Positions 1-10,999 of a DNA stretch of 64,000 nucleotides are shown piece after piece. Made by a program: the position numbers and the translations under genes. The stretch is from Acorus gramineus (Eukaryota > Streptophyta > Magnoliopsida > Acorales > Acoraceae): contig CM060850.1 of the NCBI GenBank assembly GCA_030737835.1, positions 14,650,068 through 14,714,067 on the forward strand, read 5' to 3'. Every line of letters begins with the position of its first letter. The first letter of the stretch is position 1. Below the pieces are notes generated by a model. It saw only the letters and a program-made list of their open reading frames with translations. It did no database searches and was not told where the DNA came from.

Positions 1-1199
1 TATTCAATCTAGATATATAATTTATTTTCCACGCTAGTCCATCATCGAGAATTAGTAGAAGCATGTGCATTCAGTGGTGGAAGAAACTGGCATTTTCTCC
101 ATCCAGGAGTGTAGCCCCACTAAAAAACTATTTAATTTTTTTTTTTTTTAGCGTCGAGTGAAATCTTATGTACAAAATTAGTTAAACAGGTGTAATCCTA
201 GGTATTTCTCCTTCTGTGTTTGTAGAACAGAAACAAATGTGTATAAGGGATTGTTTTTTGGGTATGTATGCTATGTTTTGATGCTCTCCTCTTACCTGCA
301 TGTGGTCGCATCATTGCTCTCTTTCTCAGACACACTGCGAGGCGTCTGGATTGAAGTGGGGCCCGTGGACCTTTCTTAGACACTGTCATATTACAATTTA
401 AATTTAACTATCTCTATTCTATAGTGGATTTTTTACTTCTGATTTCTATTCACATCTTAAATGCTATGTTTAGAGTCGAATTTTTCTGTTATTCTATTGA
501 AAATGCTTATTAAGCGATATTTGCTTATTTGGTTAACATATAGCTATCTTTCATCGTTTTGTCTCCTCTTTTTTACACAAGGAGAAGTTCAATATAAGAC
601 ATGCATACCAATATCCAACCTCCTCTCCAGGTTCACACACAACTAGTTCTGCCTCGAATTCAAGTGTGATTGAATGACTGAGTTCCTTTGTTGATGGATT
701 TAGATGGATTGTTGATTACGGGTTATTAGTTTCTTGAGGTTTAATGATGGGATGTCTAGATCATGAGGTTTTTAGGTGTTACATGTGTCATGTCCCCCCA
801 ACTCTCTTAACTTTTCCTCATATCAAAGGGGAAAAAGGCCAACCAAAACACATAATTAACTTTTCAATTTTTAATATGGCAGAGAGCAAATCCTTTTGGC
901 TTCAATTTTTCTACACATTCAATCTTTCATTGTCCATATTTTTGGGAATCATTTTCGTTGGTTGTAACTTGTGTCCCCAGTGGATGTGATGTAAATGATA
1001 CCTGTAATAGTGTGATTTTTTTGTTTATCATTTCACGATTCTCATCTTTTTAAGCATGTTGTTTTTTCATTCCAAGTTCTAGGGTTTTGAGCAGATATTT
1101 TAGTCTTGTTCTACAAGTTCAATGCACTGCAGAAGTTAATTTGTAAAATTTGAGGATTTTTATTTGCTGGATTACTGGTATTAATAAGATTTTTTTACA
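1..1199. other. AT-rich stretch without recognisable gene
   Basis: No coding similarity is visible on either strand; the short open frames are not conserved-looking. Because a hydrolase-like exon with a good 3' splice site begins right after it, this stretch is most simply read as the intron upstream of that decayed gene, with its first exon lying outside the window. Confidence 0.4.
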
Positions 1200-1200
1200 G

Positions 1201-1630
1201 GTATGACCATTCTGGCTATGGACAATCTACTGGAAAGGTAGATTTTTAAATTTTATTAATTTGCTTGCATGAATAGACTTTTCTTACATTTACCTGCCAT
1301 TCAATCCATCAGGATTACTCAACAATGTGACATGTCTACATATTCAGTACTAGACTCTTATTAGTTTGCTTTCAAACAGCCCAGTGAGTATAATACATAT
1401 GCAGACATAGAAGTTGTCTATAAATGTCTCTAATGGAGCTATTTGGAGTCAGAGATGAGGATCTCATCTTATATGGCCAAATAGTGGCAAGTGGTCCTAC
1501 ACTTGATCTGGCCTCTCGTTTGTCAAACTTCAGAGTAGTGGTTTTACATAGCCCAATCCTTTCTGGTATGAGAGTCTTGTGGTAGATGAAAAGCTAATTT
1601 GTATCGAAAAACTGGTTTGACATTTACAAG
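1201..1630 (+). pseudogene. Decayed ABHD17-like alpha/beta hydrolase gene fragment
   Basis: Two exon-like blocks keep the family's spacing. The first, 1201-1237, follows a T-rich tract ending in ACAG and reads YDHSGYGQSTGK. The second starts at 1380 after AACAG and reads PSEYNTYADIEVVYKCL. From 1433 a shifted frame reads on with ILYGQIVASGPTLDLASRL and VVLHSPILSGMRVL, and WFDIYK sits at 1613-1630 just before a GT donor. This is the plant ABHD17 (FAM108) family of serine hydrolases, relatives of animal depalmitoylases. Decay is clear: a two-base shift with an in-frame stop follows codon CTC at 1430; the nucleophile motif GQSVGSG has become GQIVASG, losing the serine; and the segment before WFDIYK is scrambled. 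The upstream exon and the exons with the remaining catalytic residues are not in the window. Confidence 0.85.
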
Positions 1631-1699
1631 GTAACTTCAGTATTTCAGAACTTTCACTAATTTTGTGGTAGATGACAAGCTAATTTGTATCGAAAAACT
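1577..1699. repeat. Near-identical 37-bp direct repeat in the hydrolase relic
   Basis: The segments 1577-1613 and 1663-1699 are the same but for one base. The first copy lies where the coding sequence between RVL and WFDIYK should be; the second lies in the following intron-like sequence. The duplication probably marks the event that disrupted this exon. Confidence 0.8.
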
Positions 1700-2149
1700 T
1701 TAATGTGATTGGCTTTGCAAACTCTGTTCTTATAGCGTAAGTTGATGGGTGACTAATTATCAAAATTTCAAGGTTCAATTCGTCTTGATGAATAAAGATG
1801 GTTTGCTTATGTGGATGGTCTTCTATAGATTTATGGGTGAGATTATATGTAGAGTTGTGGATATATGTAAAAAATGATTTTTCTTGATGTGCTTTGCATA
1901 ATTTGTTTCTCTTTGTTATTTAATGGCTTTCTCATTGTCTTAATTCAATCTAGAAATAGGAAAAAAAATCAACTTTTAACTTCTGTTGTCTAATGATATT
2001 GAACATTGCATATTGAGGGTTTAGAGAGTCTTTTATGGTTGCAATGATAGAACATCACATATATTTTTGTGTATATATTGACTATTTGTATCATCTAGAA
2101 TTTCTGTTTTGTTTCACTCATTTATCAAATAGGTTTGCATTTAAAAATT
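1700..2149. other. AT-rich spacer, nothing recognised
   Basis: No later exon of the hydrolase gene and no other coding block could be recognised here on either strand. Confidence 0.4.
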
Positions 2150-2538
2150 TTAGAGGGAAAGATATTTCAATGAAAATTTGACCTTTTCCTGGGAAATATT
2201 TCACAGGGGAAGGTCTGCATTTTTTTTTTATTAAATTCATACACTTTTAGCTGCGAAATAATTTCGTAGCAAAAGGTTATACTTTTGCTACAACAGAAGA
2301 CCTTTTCCTGCGAATCTCTTGTCGCAGCAAAAGATTATCTTTTGCTGCGCAAAATGGCATTTTACAACGAACATAATTTCGTCGCAAATTGTCACATTTT
2401 GCTACGAAATTAATATTTCGTAGCAAAAGATCTTCTGATACGAGGCAGTTACAACGAAAATAGCGACGAAATGATTTCGTCGAAAAAGACATTTTGCTAT
2501 GAAATATTTCGCATCTAATGTCCTGTTTTTCTTGTAGT
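2150..2538 (-). mobile_element. CACTA (En/Spm-type) transposon end
   Basis: The right border, read on the minus strand from 2538, is CACTACAAGAAAAACAGG, a typical plant CACTA terminus. Inside it lies an array of short subterminal repeats in both orientations, such as ATTTCGTAGCAAAA at 2261-2274 and 2415-2428, and many GCGAAAT/TTTGCTAC variants. One pair forms a near-perfect palindrome at about 2397-2428. Such repeats bind CACTA transposase in known elements. No matching left CACTA terminus was found, so this looks like one end of a truncated or internally deleted copy. It interrupts a Copia gag fragment that resumes at 2539. Confidence 0.75.
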
Positions 2539-2995
2539 GAACGTCATCATGGTCTTCATCACCTTCAAGACATTTGGTGTCGCCGATGACAAACCCTAGA
2601 AGATGATGGCAGCGAAGTATAGGGAGGGCTTGCGCCTTCCAGAGCAAGTAGTTAGTCTCTGATAATTTAGCAACCTCCTGCGGAATGGCCTTCACTATTG
2701 GTAGGGAGGAACGCCCAGCACCAGCAACAGTGGATGGATCCGTCATTTGTACGAACAGGAAGAAGACAGAACAACTTTGAATGGAGATGAGAAAAAAAAA
2801 TTACAGAACCTGAGCTCTGATACCATGAAAGAACAAAGTGGATGGAGGAAAATAAACAATACACGCACTCACAATTGCGTGTCCATAGAGGTTGTATTTA
2901 TGGTGATATACAAAAATATCCAATCCCTTGATCATAGGGATTTACATAACTGATTAAAGGTGTATTAATGAAATATTTTAAAATTCAAAGAACTA
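2539..2995 (-). mobile_element. Copia-type LTR retrotransposon fragment (gag start, PBS, part of LTR)
   Basis: On the minus strand a gag-like stretch with the Copia motif LSETNYLLWKAQ ends against the CACTA border. A primer-binding site complementary to initiator tRNA-Met, TGGTATCAGAGC, lies at 2814-2825 and is followed from 2826 by LTR-like sequence ending in CA. The outer LTR border is uncertain. This is a broken fossil fragment. Confidence 0.7.
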
Positions 2996-3899
2996 GGGTT
3001 GTTGTAGCTTGGCTGGCATCCTAAAGACTTGGGAGGAATGACGCATCCTCTTTTGTAGATGGTAAGTTCTCCGGAGGTAATGCTCACATTAGAAGTGGAT
3101 GTGGCGGGCAGATCAGGGGTCATATAGGACACTTGTTAATAAGACTTTCTAGATAGATACGATCCTCATCCTGTGCATAAGTTAGAAGCTCAAGGTCTTC
3201 TGTTTGCCCTGCTTCTTGCTTTGCAATAGGGGATTCAGCACATACAATCTGAAACTGACTTCAAGTTTGTTGGCATATGGAGTACTAATGGAAAATGTGT
3301 TGGTGAAGATGCTGTGAGAATGACCGAGACTTCAATGAACCCTTACGACAATATTTGCCCCAACCAAAAGTGTGCACAAGATATTGCAAATATGTCTCCA
3401 GAATAACTCAAAGTAATTCCACCAACGATTGCACCAACGATGGCGAGCAGAATACTGTTGAGCAGCCCAAGTGACCCAAGACCCCAGTGCCAACAAAGCA
3501 CCACATTGCGCTAATCGCGCATGCGTGCGTGCAGTGTTTAAGAACCGTGTATATAACATCTTATCATTCATAAAGTAAACAATATTTTACAATCATTACA
3601 CTTTATATACTATACAAGACTTTTCTCTTTTTTTAAAATAGAATTAAAACTCAATGCACAAACTTAGAAACATAAAGCCTAAACTTACTTACAAGGCATA
3701 TAAAAATACATTTTAAAAAACCACTAACCAAATGCAAGTCTTTAGGAAGTGAGGCATAAAATTTTAAAATATAGACTTACCCATCGAAATACATTATCAG
3801 TGGTAGACCCACTGAAAAAATAAAAATAATACAAAAGCATTATTGATAAATGTTGATCTACCTGGAGTTGGTAGCAGATAAGACAAAAGTTAAAGTGAT
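2996..3899 (+). other. Unassigned stretch with a possible RNase H-like remnant
   Basis: Around 3179-3270 the plus strand reads KLEAQGLLFALLLALQ, a stop, then GIQHIQSETDFKFVG. This resembles the middle of the plant RVT_3-type RNase H domain carried by LINEs (ELEAL...A...GI..I..ETD). It is short and interrupted by a stop. The rest of the stretch shows nothing recognisable and becomes very AT-rich after 3580. Confidence 0.35.
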
Positions 3900-3902
3900 T
3901 TA

Positions 3903-4125
3903 GGGCCCGTTTAATAACACGATTGGATGGTGATTCTTTTTTTAATTAAGCAGAAAATTCAAATGTGTTATCCAACGGGTTTCAGAAAGTTGGCTTTATT
4001 AAAAAGTTACAGCTTTTAGCGCAAAATAATTGCTTTTTAAAAAGCGCATAAAATGCGTTTTTCGGGAATCAAAGTCTATTTAAACTACTTTATTCAAAAT
4101 CTTAAACGTGTTTCCAAACTGGCCC
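3903..4125. mobile_element. Tourist-like (PIF/Harbinger) MITE
   Basis: A 223-bp element bounded by TTA duplications (3900-3902 and 4126-4128). Its ends form an imperfect terminal inverted repeat: GGGCCCGTTTAATAACACG on the left and, reading inward on the other strand, GGGCCAGTTTGGAAACACG on the right. TTA target duplication and GGGCC...GTTTGG ends are typical of Tourist MITEs. It has no coding capacity. Confidence 0.75.
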
Positions 4126-4128
4126 TTA

Positions 4129-5285
4129 ATCAGGTCATGAAATAAACAATCAACTATCCATATTGAACATGATCAAGAATACATGGCAAGTACTAAATGA
4201 AAGAATCCACTCAATGATAATTAATTAAAAAAGACGGAAGAAAATAAAGAACAAGAAACAAAAAGTTTTATTTTACCTATCATAAATAATTTTTTTCAAA
4301 TTCTGATATGAGTTATATCTCTCATTAGTCACCCAAATTAAGATGATTTCAATAATTTCAAAACACAAAAAATTACTAAGAACAATTGTCTTAAACATAT
4401 ATAACAAATTAGTATTTTAAAGATACTTATTATAAATGACACAATAGTTTTTTGGTAACTTTTTTTAAAATTGATTTTATTTATCAATTATTTAATAATT
4501 ATTTTTTAGATTTTTTGTTTGGTATTTCGAATAATAATTTCAAGTCTCCTCTAAAAAAAATATTCTGGTCACCCCACTAGTCCACATTGCTAAAAAAAGT
4601 AAAATATACACTAAGATACAGTAATATATTTTTTCTTTAAATTTTTTTAATATTTATATACTATAATATAAAATATATATTATGTTATTATAATGTATAC
4701 TTTACTATCGTTATGTATAGCAGACTAAAAAATTGTTCTTAAGTTGTACGATAGACTACAAATTGGATTAAATGTATCAATGCCATTTCTATTTCCTTGC
4801 GAGAAGACAAACTCAAGTGACTAAATAATCAGCTGAGTTTAATTGACAAGATGTGATGTAAGAAATGTGAACATATGGGTTCCATCCAGATCCTGTGCTT
4901 TGATATTTCTGTTGTAATCATGATATTATTTTAAAAAATGTTAAAATCCAGTCACATTTATTAACCAAAATTCATATCTTAAATATTTTTATTTTTTTTA
5001 AATAGTAAACATAATCTAATAATGTATATATATACTTTGATAAAAAAAATACATATCACTCCATTTCGAATTGAATGAATCCATTTTTTTGTAAGCGTAA
5101 AAAAATATTTAATGTGATTTATATAACATCGAAAGAGGTATATACTTCACTGGATTTCTAACGTAGTATATAAGAATGTGTTTTGGACTGAGAAAAGAAC
5201 TGAGTGTAACAACACTAGTTTGTTTTCCATGGGCCTACCATGTGTCACGTAACACATCCAACGACAAAAATCCATTTTTGTTTGA
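4129..5285. other. AT-rich spacer, no gene seen
   Basis: No conserved coding pattern on either strand; mostly homopolymer-rich AT sequence. It ends with the target site of the hAT element. Confidence 0.5.
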
Positions 5286-5998
5286 GCACTGATTAGAGGT
5301 GTCAAACGGGCCGTGCCGTGCCGGCCCGGCCTGCTAAACAACCGGGCTAACGGGCTAACGGGCCGGCCCGGCCCGGCCCGTTTCATGTAACCGTGCCGTG
5401 CCGGCACGGCACGGTCCGCAGGGGGTCGGCCCAGCACGGCCCTCCGTGTCAGCCCGGCGGGTCACCGTGCCGTGCCGTGCTAGCCCGGCGGGCACGTGCC
5501 GTGCCGTGCTAGCCCGGCGGGCCAACGGGCCGGGCCCATTGACGGGCCAACGGGCCGGCCCATTAAAATGTCCATTTTTTAAAAATTTTTAAGTTTAATA
5601 TTTAATTCCATGTTTAATTTACTAGTTCCTTTAAATTAAAAAAATTAAAAAAATATACATAAGTCATTTATAAAAATTGAAAACTAAAAAGAATTAAGAA
5701 TACAAATATTTATTTTATTGAATATTGAATTTCTTTGAGTACATGAACAATAATTAAATAAATGATAAAATGAATAAAAAATACACAAATAGTACATTGA
5801 TGAATAAAAATAAATTATACAATTCTTAAAAAATACATTGACAAATACAAAAAATTAAAAAGTGAGTAATAATTGCATCACTATAGTTTTTAATACATCC
5901 CAACTAGGTTGGCACCTATTAAAACTATCAATCACTTGCAACTCACCTTTCAAAAAATTAAAAAAATACAACAATGAGAAGATTTATATGTGAAATCT

Positions 5999-8104
5999 TC
6001 ATTGATCATCATCTATGTTGAATTTTGTAAAATCCACCTCAAGACTATCTACAAATTCTTGATTTCTTTCATCAGCATCACTCCAATCCTTCAGACAAAT
6101 AAGAGCTTCCAGTGAACTTGCTGCCAACCTGGTCCTCCTCTCAGATAATATTCTCCCACTTGTACTAAAAGAAGATTCTGAAGCCACTGTAGACACTGGA
6201 GGAGTTAGTAAATCTCTTGCCATTATAGAAAGCACAGGAAATGTCACTTCATGTGCTTTCCACCATTGCAAGAGATCAAAATTTTCCATCTCCTTTTCAG
6301 TTAAAAGAGACTTCCAATCATTTTCTAAATATTTAAACAGTTCATTAAGATGAGAACTACCACTACTAGAATCATGTGAAGTGTGTGAACTTTGTGAAAC
6401 AAAATCAAAGAAATAATCTTTTTTCTTACCTTTGCCTAATAAACTAATAGATGAAGTGGAGGATGATGCTCTAGTTCTATTTGCATATTTATTTTCATAT
6501 TTTTTATACATTTCAGTTAAAGCAAATTCTACATCTTCACCACTTATAACCATTGGAAATCTAACATTATCACTTATTCTTGAAATTATAGTTTTAACAG
6601 TATCTAATTTAATAGTAATATCCATTACAGCAGCTAAACAAAAAAGCATAGGAATATCTTCAAAATATTTTTTAAATTTTTGTTCCATCAAGAAAATAGA
6701 TTCTTGAAGTATACTATAATCTCTATATTCTTTAAATGCACAAGAAATATTAAATAATTGTCTAAGTATAAGATTTGATGTAGGATAATAAACACCTGAA
6801 CAAGCAATAGAAGCATCATAAAAAATACTTAAAAATTGCACAAAAACTTTTGAAATTTGCCAATCAATAGGAGAAATTTCAACACGATTGTTAAACATTT
6901 CATTAAATTCAATAATCAAATTTTCATAACCCTCACAACTTTGCAACATTATATATGTAGAATTCCAACGAACATGCATATCAAGAGGAAATTTTCTAGG
7001 GGGAATATTGCGTGTCGCACAAAAATCACCAAATGCTTGTACTCTAGAAGGTGTACAAGTAATAAATTTTAATGCTAATCTAATATTTACTAATGATTCT
7101 TCAATATGAGTTAATCCATCTTGCACAATTAAATTAATAATATGACATACACATTTACAATCATAAAATTCAAAATCATAAGGTAAACCCAAAGAAGATT
7201 TAAATTTTAAAATAGCACTAACATTATTACTAGCATTATCAAAAGTTATGGATAAAATTTTTTCAGTTATATTATATTCTCTAAAAATATCCATTATTGC
7301 TTGATAAATTACTGTGCCGGTGTGTGGAAATGTAAGTGGACGAAAAGCTAACATTCTTTTATTTAACATCCAATGAGAATCAATATAATGTGAAGTAACA
7401 CAAATATAGGCTAAATCATTCTTACCGGACCATAAATCAGATGTGCATGAAATTTTTTGAATGTTCATGAATGATTGAATTAAATGATTTTTCATTTCAT
7501 TGTAAACTCTAATTATATCTGATCTAATAGTATTTCTAGAAACAGCTCTATATTGTGGATTAACGTACCTTTTTTGAAAACGTTCAAATCTTTTACTTTC
7601 AGCAAATGTAAATGGTTGTTCATCAGATGCTATATATACAGATAAACCTTCTCTCATACTAGATTGATTATAAGAGAATGTAGACATTGTACCTTCAGTA
7701 CTACCTGTTTGACCGAAACTCCCAATCTGAGACTGCGTACCGGGATTCAGTTGTTGTTGATGCCTTTTCAGACATGATTCAGCATGTCTCTTGAGATGTC
7801 CGGTACCACCCGCGCTTGCACAACTAAAATTTTTGTTACAATATTTACAAACAGCTCTATCTTCCATTCTACCTTGGTATTTAATATTCTGTATTGTGTA
7901 GTGCTCCCAAACTTCAGACTTCCTACTTCTTTTAGAGGGTTTTTTTTGTTTTCCAGTTGGGGGGTGACTAGATGATGCACCAACATCACCTCCAACTGAT
8001 TCATGGGGGGTTTGGGATTGGTCTTGGGGTAAATCATGTAGTAGGTTATCTATATTGTCAAATTCATCATCAGTGTGTGAATATTCTATGTTTGGGTTGG
8101 CCAT
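5999..8104 (-). CDS. hAT transposase with BED zinc finger, 701 aa
   Basis: The protein should cut and move the hAT element around it; related plant proteins are called RICESLEEPER or Ac-like. The first 60 residues are acidic then basic and probably disordered. A BED zinc finger follows (about 63-115) with C86 and C89 of CKYC and histidines at 103 and 107. The RNase H-like catalytic core shows the first Asp in TSDLWS (D223) and the second in ITFDNASNN (D289). The last catalytic Glu is expected in VASESSFS (about residue 643), at the start of the C-terminal dimerisation block that runs through GRILSERRTRL and ALICLKDW. The frame is uninterrupted and close to usual hAT length, and no motif is visibly lost. 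The start is the first Met of the frame, with a stop-free acidic N terminus after it. Function is inferred from motifs. Confidence 0.95.
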   Translation of the reverse strand: MANPNIEYSHTDDEFDNIDNLLHDLPQDQSQTPHESVGGDVGASSSHPPTGKQKKPSKRSRKSEVWEHYTIQNIKYQGRMEDRAVCKYCNKNFSCASAGGTGHLKRHAESCLKRHQQQLNPGTQSQIGSFGQTGSTEGTMSTFSYNQSSMREGLSVYIASDEQPFTFAESKRFERFQKRYVNPQYRAVSRNTIRSDIIRVYNEMKNHLIQSFMNIQKISCTSDLWSGKNDLAYICVTSHYIDSHWMLNKRMLAFRPLTFPHTGTVIYQAIMDIFREYNITEKILSITFDNASNNVSAILKFKSSLGLPYDFEFYDCKCVCHIINLIVQDGLTHIEESLVNIRLALKFITCTPSRVQAFGDFCATRNIPPRKFPLDMHVRWNSTYIMLQSCEGYENLIIEFNEMFNNRVEISPIDWQISKVFVQFLSIFYDASIACSGVYYPTSNLILRQLFNISCAFKEYRDYSILQESIFLMEQKFKKYFEDIPMLFCLAAVMDITIKLDTVKTIISRISDNVRFPMVISGEDVEFALTEMYKKYENKYANRTRASSSTSSISLLGKGKKKDYFFDFVSQSSHTSHDSSSGSSHLNELFKYLENDWKSLLTEKEMENFDLLQWWKAHEVTFPVLSIMARDLLTPPVSTVASESSFSTSGRILSERRTRLAASSLEALICLKDWSDADERNQEFVDSLEVDFTKFNIDDDQ

Positions 8105-8664
8105 TTGAAATTTATAAAGTACAAATTTGAAATTTGAATTTAAAATTTAAAATTTGAATTTAAAATTCTTCTATTTGAATAGTTAAAATTTAAAATATTA
8201 AAAATTTGAAATTTAAAATACACTTTGGTTTTGAAATATGGAATTAATTTGAATTTAAAACTTGAAATACACTTTGTAAAACTTGAAATTTCAAATGTGT
8301 AGAGAGTAGAGACTAGAGATGAAGAGTGTGAGACTAGTAGAGATTAGAGACTAGAGAGAGAGAGAGAGCTTCCCCTAATCTCCTTAGGCTTGGAGAGTTG
8401 GAGCCTTGAACCTTCCCACCCTTTGGAGAGAACTTCCCTTGGAAAGAGCCTTGAAGAAATGGAGATTGGAGACAGAGAGAGCTTTCACCACCACTTCAAT
8501 TTGATTGAAGTTTTCACTTGAAAAGAAAGAGAGCACTTGAACACTAGAACACTTGGAATTCCAACACAAAACTAGAAAATTTTAGAGGAAGAAGAGAGTG
8601 TAGTAGTGGAGGAGTAGAGAGATTTGTGATTGAATTGATGAAGAAATGGGTGGATGGGGTGGGG

Positions 8665-8673
8665 TATTTATAG
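8665..8673 (-). promoter_or_regulatory. Putative TATA box of the hAT transposase gene
   Basis: On the minus strand CTATAAATA lies about 560 bp upstream of the transposase ATG, inside the element and just inside its GC-rich subterminal repeats. The sequence between is AG-rich and would be a 5' leader of about 530 nt. Function is inferred from position. Confidence 0.5.
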
Positions 8674-8959
8674 GTGAAGAATTTTGAGTTCGGGCGGGCC
8701 AACGGGCCGTGCCAACGGCTAGTTGGACTAGCCGTTGGTGGGGTGGGGCCCACGGCACAAAACGTGCCGCGGGCCTAGCGGGCCGTACCAAAAAACGGCC
8801 CGCGGGCCGGGGGTCAGGCCCAGCCCGCGTCGCCACCCAAACGGGCCGGCCCACGGCACGGCCCGTGCCGTGCCGTGCCGTGCCGGCACGGGCCCTTAAC
8901 GGGCCATGCCACGGGCCGGGCCGGCCCGCCCGTTTGACACCTCTAGCACTGATACACAC

Positions 8960-9165
8960 AGCCCTGTTTGGAGTCTGATACGCTATAATAGCGCAGTATA
9001 TACTTCGCTATCAAAGTGTATAGCTCTTATCATAGTGTATGACATGATTTTTTTTTATTTTTTTAACTCAAAAAATAATATACTATTGTATCTCAGTATA
9101 TATATCATTTTTATAACAACATAAACTTCAAAGGGAGAGTATATATGAATTTAAAAAAAAAAAAA
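8960..9165. repeat. AT-rich dispersed repeat shared with the right chitinase promoter
   Basis: This stretch matches 59612-59815 along its length, including CCTGTTTG, GATAGCGCAGTATATACT-like sequence, TATGACATGATTTTTTTT and AACTTCAAAG-GAGAGT. A partial chitinase promoter copy near 54.5 kb lacks it, so it is probably a mobile element rather than conserved promoter. No clear terminal repeats were identified. Confidence 0.55.
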
Positions 9166-9204
9166 GGGTATGGACTGCAATTGGAGATGCAATGGAGGTT
9201 GAGT

Positions 9205-9345
9205 ATATCTTTTTTCCTTTTTGTTTATACGGTGGACCACACTTTTTTTTTCTCTAGTTGCACACAAGCACACCCTATATGGCACAACCCTGCTATTTTT
9301 CTCTCTCAATCCATACAAGTCTTTCTATTTGCTTTTTATATTGGT
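9205..9345. repeat. Left arm of a local inverted repeat
   Basis: TTTTTGTTTATACGGTGGACC at the left of this arm and CTCAATCCATACAAGTCTTT at its right recur inverted at about 10310-10435. The arms are imperfect and about 1 kb apart. Confidence 0.55.
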
Positions 9346-10309
9346 GGCAATAGCCAATTCTTGATGTATCATGCATGCATATCCAGTAACTATTTTTTAC
9401 CCATTTCAACTTATATGTTTATGGATATCTTATTGGTCACTAAACATATTTGATAGTACAATCACAGAGAAGTGACATGTTCAATCCATAATCGTGGGTG
9501 TCCTATGCAGATCCCTAATATAATAATTTTCAATTATTACTTCAATAGAACTCAACACATCAACATAGAAATTTGATATTAAGACTCACAAGTCTCGAAT
9601 AGCACAACTATTGAAGATATATAGACAAAGAATCTCAAAACAAATGTTCAAGTAAACTTTACCATGAGGTGTCCTTTTACCTTATTGTATTGTTTAAGAA
9701 TTTCTTCATCTATATTTCTATTCAAATATTTTATTTTTTGTATTGCGGTGACTATTATGGTGACTAATTTATGTATTATGTTATGTATTTGTTCTGACTT
9801 AAAATGTGCAGTTGAATTTTCATAAGTACTACAAATGATATGTAACCCGGTTGTTTCAATTGAAACATATATAGGCAAAACATAAAAAAAAAGTAACCAA
9901 TTTCTGTTCCAAAATTTTAACTATGTGAAGACATAAAAAAATATTTTGTTACACAATCATTTTTAAAGCCTTAAATGCAGTCTCATATACTTCGTTAGCC
10001 ATTCAGTGAAGTAATATCTTTAAGTTAAGTATATACTTTATTATTTTTTAAAAAAATTGCTCAAAATTAATCAATCCATTAAATTTGAAATGAACGATAT
10101 ATATTTTTTTTATTAAAATATATACTTCTTTAAATAATATTTAATATTTTTAAAAAATTAAAACATCATATATTTTGTGGGACTGCATTTAATTTAACGA
10201 TGTACCTAATACTATCCCTATGAAAAAAATCACATTTAAAGTTCATTGTATCTCCAGCGAGGGCTAAATGAAACAAATAAAACAAAAAATAAATATCCAC
10301 ATATGCATG
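9346..10309. other. AT-rich spacer between inverted arms, no gene seen
   Basis: Short open frames exist, but none shows a recognisable domain or coding bias. Confidence 0.45.
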
Positions 10310-10435
10310 TGAATGAAAAAAAAAAAAAAAAAAACTTGTATGGATTGAAAGAAGAAAAAAAATAGTAGCGCTATTCTGGGTCGTGTTTGTAAAAAGAAAA
10401 TGGTGGGGTCCACCGTATAACAAAAATGATTTCAT
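10310..10435. repeat. Right arm of the local inverted repeat
   Basis: The reverse complement of this segment matches 9205-9345, including GTTATACGGTGGACC and TTTCAATCCATACAAG. It also carries a long poly(A) run. Confidence 0.55.
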
Positions 10436-10529
10436 GATTGGATGTCTTATATGAAACGTGGCATACCTATAAAAAAAACAAAAACTCTATTGAAACAGAA
10501 ATATGACGACAGAGGATCCGGGCCCTCCA

Positions 10530-10690
10530 TTTTACGGGAACAATTTTTGAAAGGATAGAAATGGAATCAAAGTGCACTTTATTATTTTAATTATACCCAG
10601 TACTGGTAGTTGTAGGCATTAAGAAATAAGAAGAAACAAAATATATTTAATGCGAAAAAGGGAAAATATCAAAATGGTGCTAGGTTTGTA
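10530..10690 (+). repeat. Dispersed repeat, copy 1 of 4
   Basis: Related copies lie at about 40150-40330 (minus), 44215-44370 (minus) and 48060-48240 (plus). Shared blocks include a TTTTTGAAA start, a GGCATTAAG-like centre and a conserved A-rich run. Identity is unknown. Confidence 0.5.
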
Positions 10691-10999
10691 TCTGACATTT
10701 CCATCGTTGAATCAGGAAGAATTACAGTAGTGGAGTTTTGCTGGGTCGAATTTAGTTTATCCTATGATTGAAAACGTCGGCCTTGCAAGGGTTTAAGAGG
10801 GAGAGTGAGATTCATTATAGTCTCATCACATAAATTATTGTTAGATTATGTGTTATGTTATTATATATGTAGCGTATTACACGTGTAACTTCTATGTACT
10901 TGTATATAAAAAAATTAAATCCTAAATATAATATAAGAATTCTCATTATTTCATTATCTATTTCTAACATGGTATCAGAACAACTATTTCAAAAACCCT

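Larger units (their letters stand above)
5294..8945 (-). mobile_element. Apparently complete hAT transposon, 3652 bp
   Basis: The element starts TAGAGGTGTCAAACGGGC and ends with the exact inverse of those 18 bases. It is flanked by a perfect 8-bp target duplication GCACTGAT (5286-5293 and 8946-8953), the hallmark length for hAT elements. Both subterminal regions (about 5310-5565 and 8690-8935) are strongly GC-rich arrays of GGCCCG, CCGTGCCG and GCCGGC motifs that form long inverted structures; subterminal arrays of this kind bind transposase in known hAT elements. One long open transposase frame on the minus strand and a minus-strand TATA-like box lie between them. All parts needed for autonomy appear present, and the perfect target duplication suggests a fairly recent insertion. 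Confidence 0.95.

Noticed and set aside
461-989. Short open frames of 61 and 81 codons
   Set aside because: No recognisable motif, AT-rich composition, and position in the presumed intron of the hydrolase relic.
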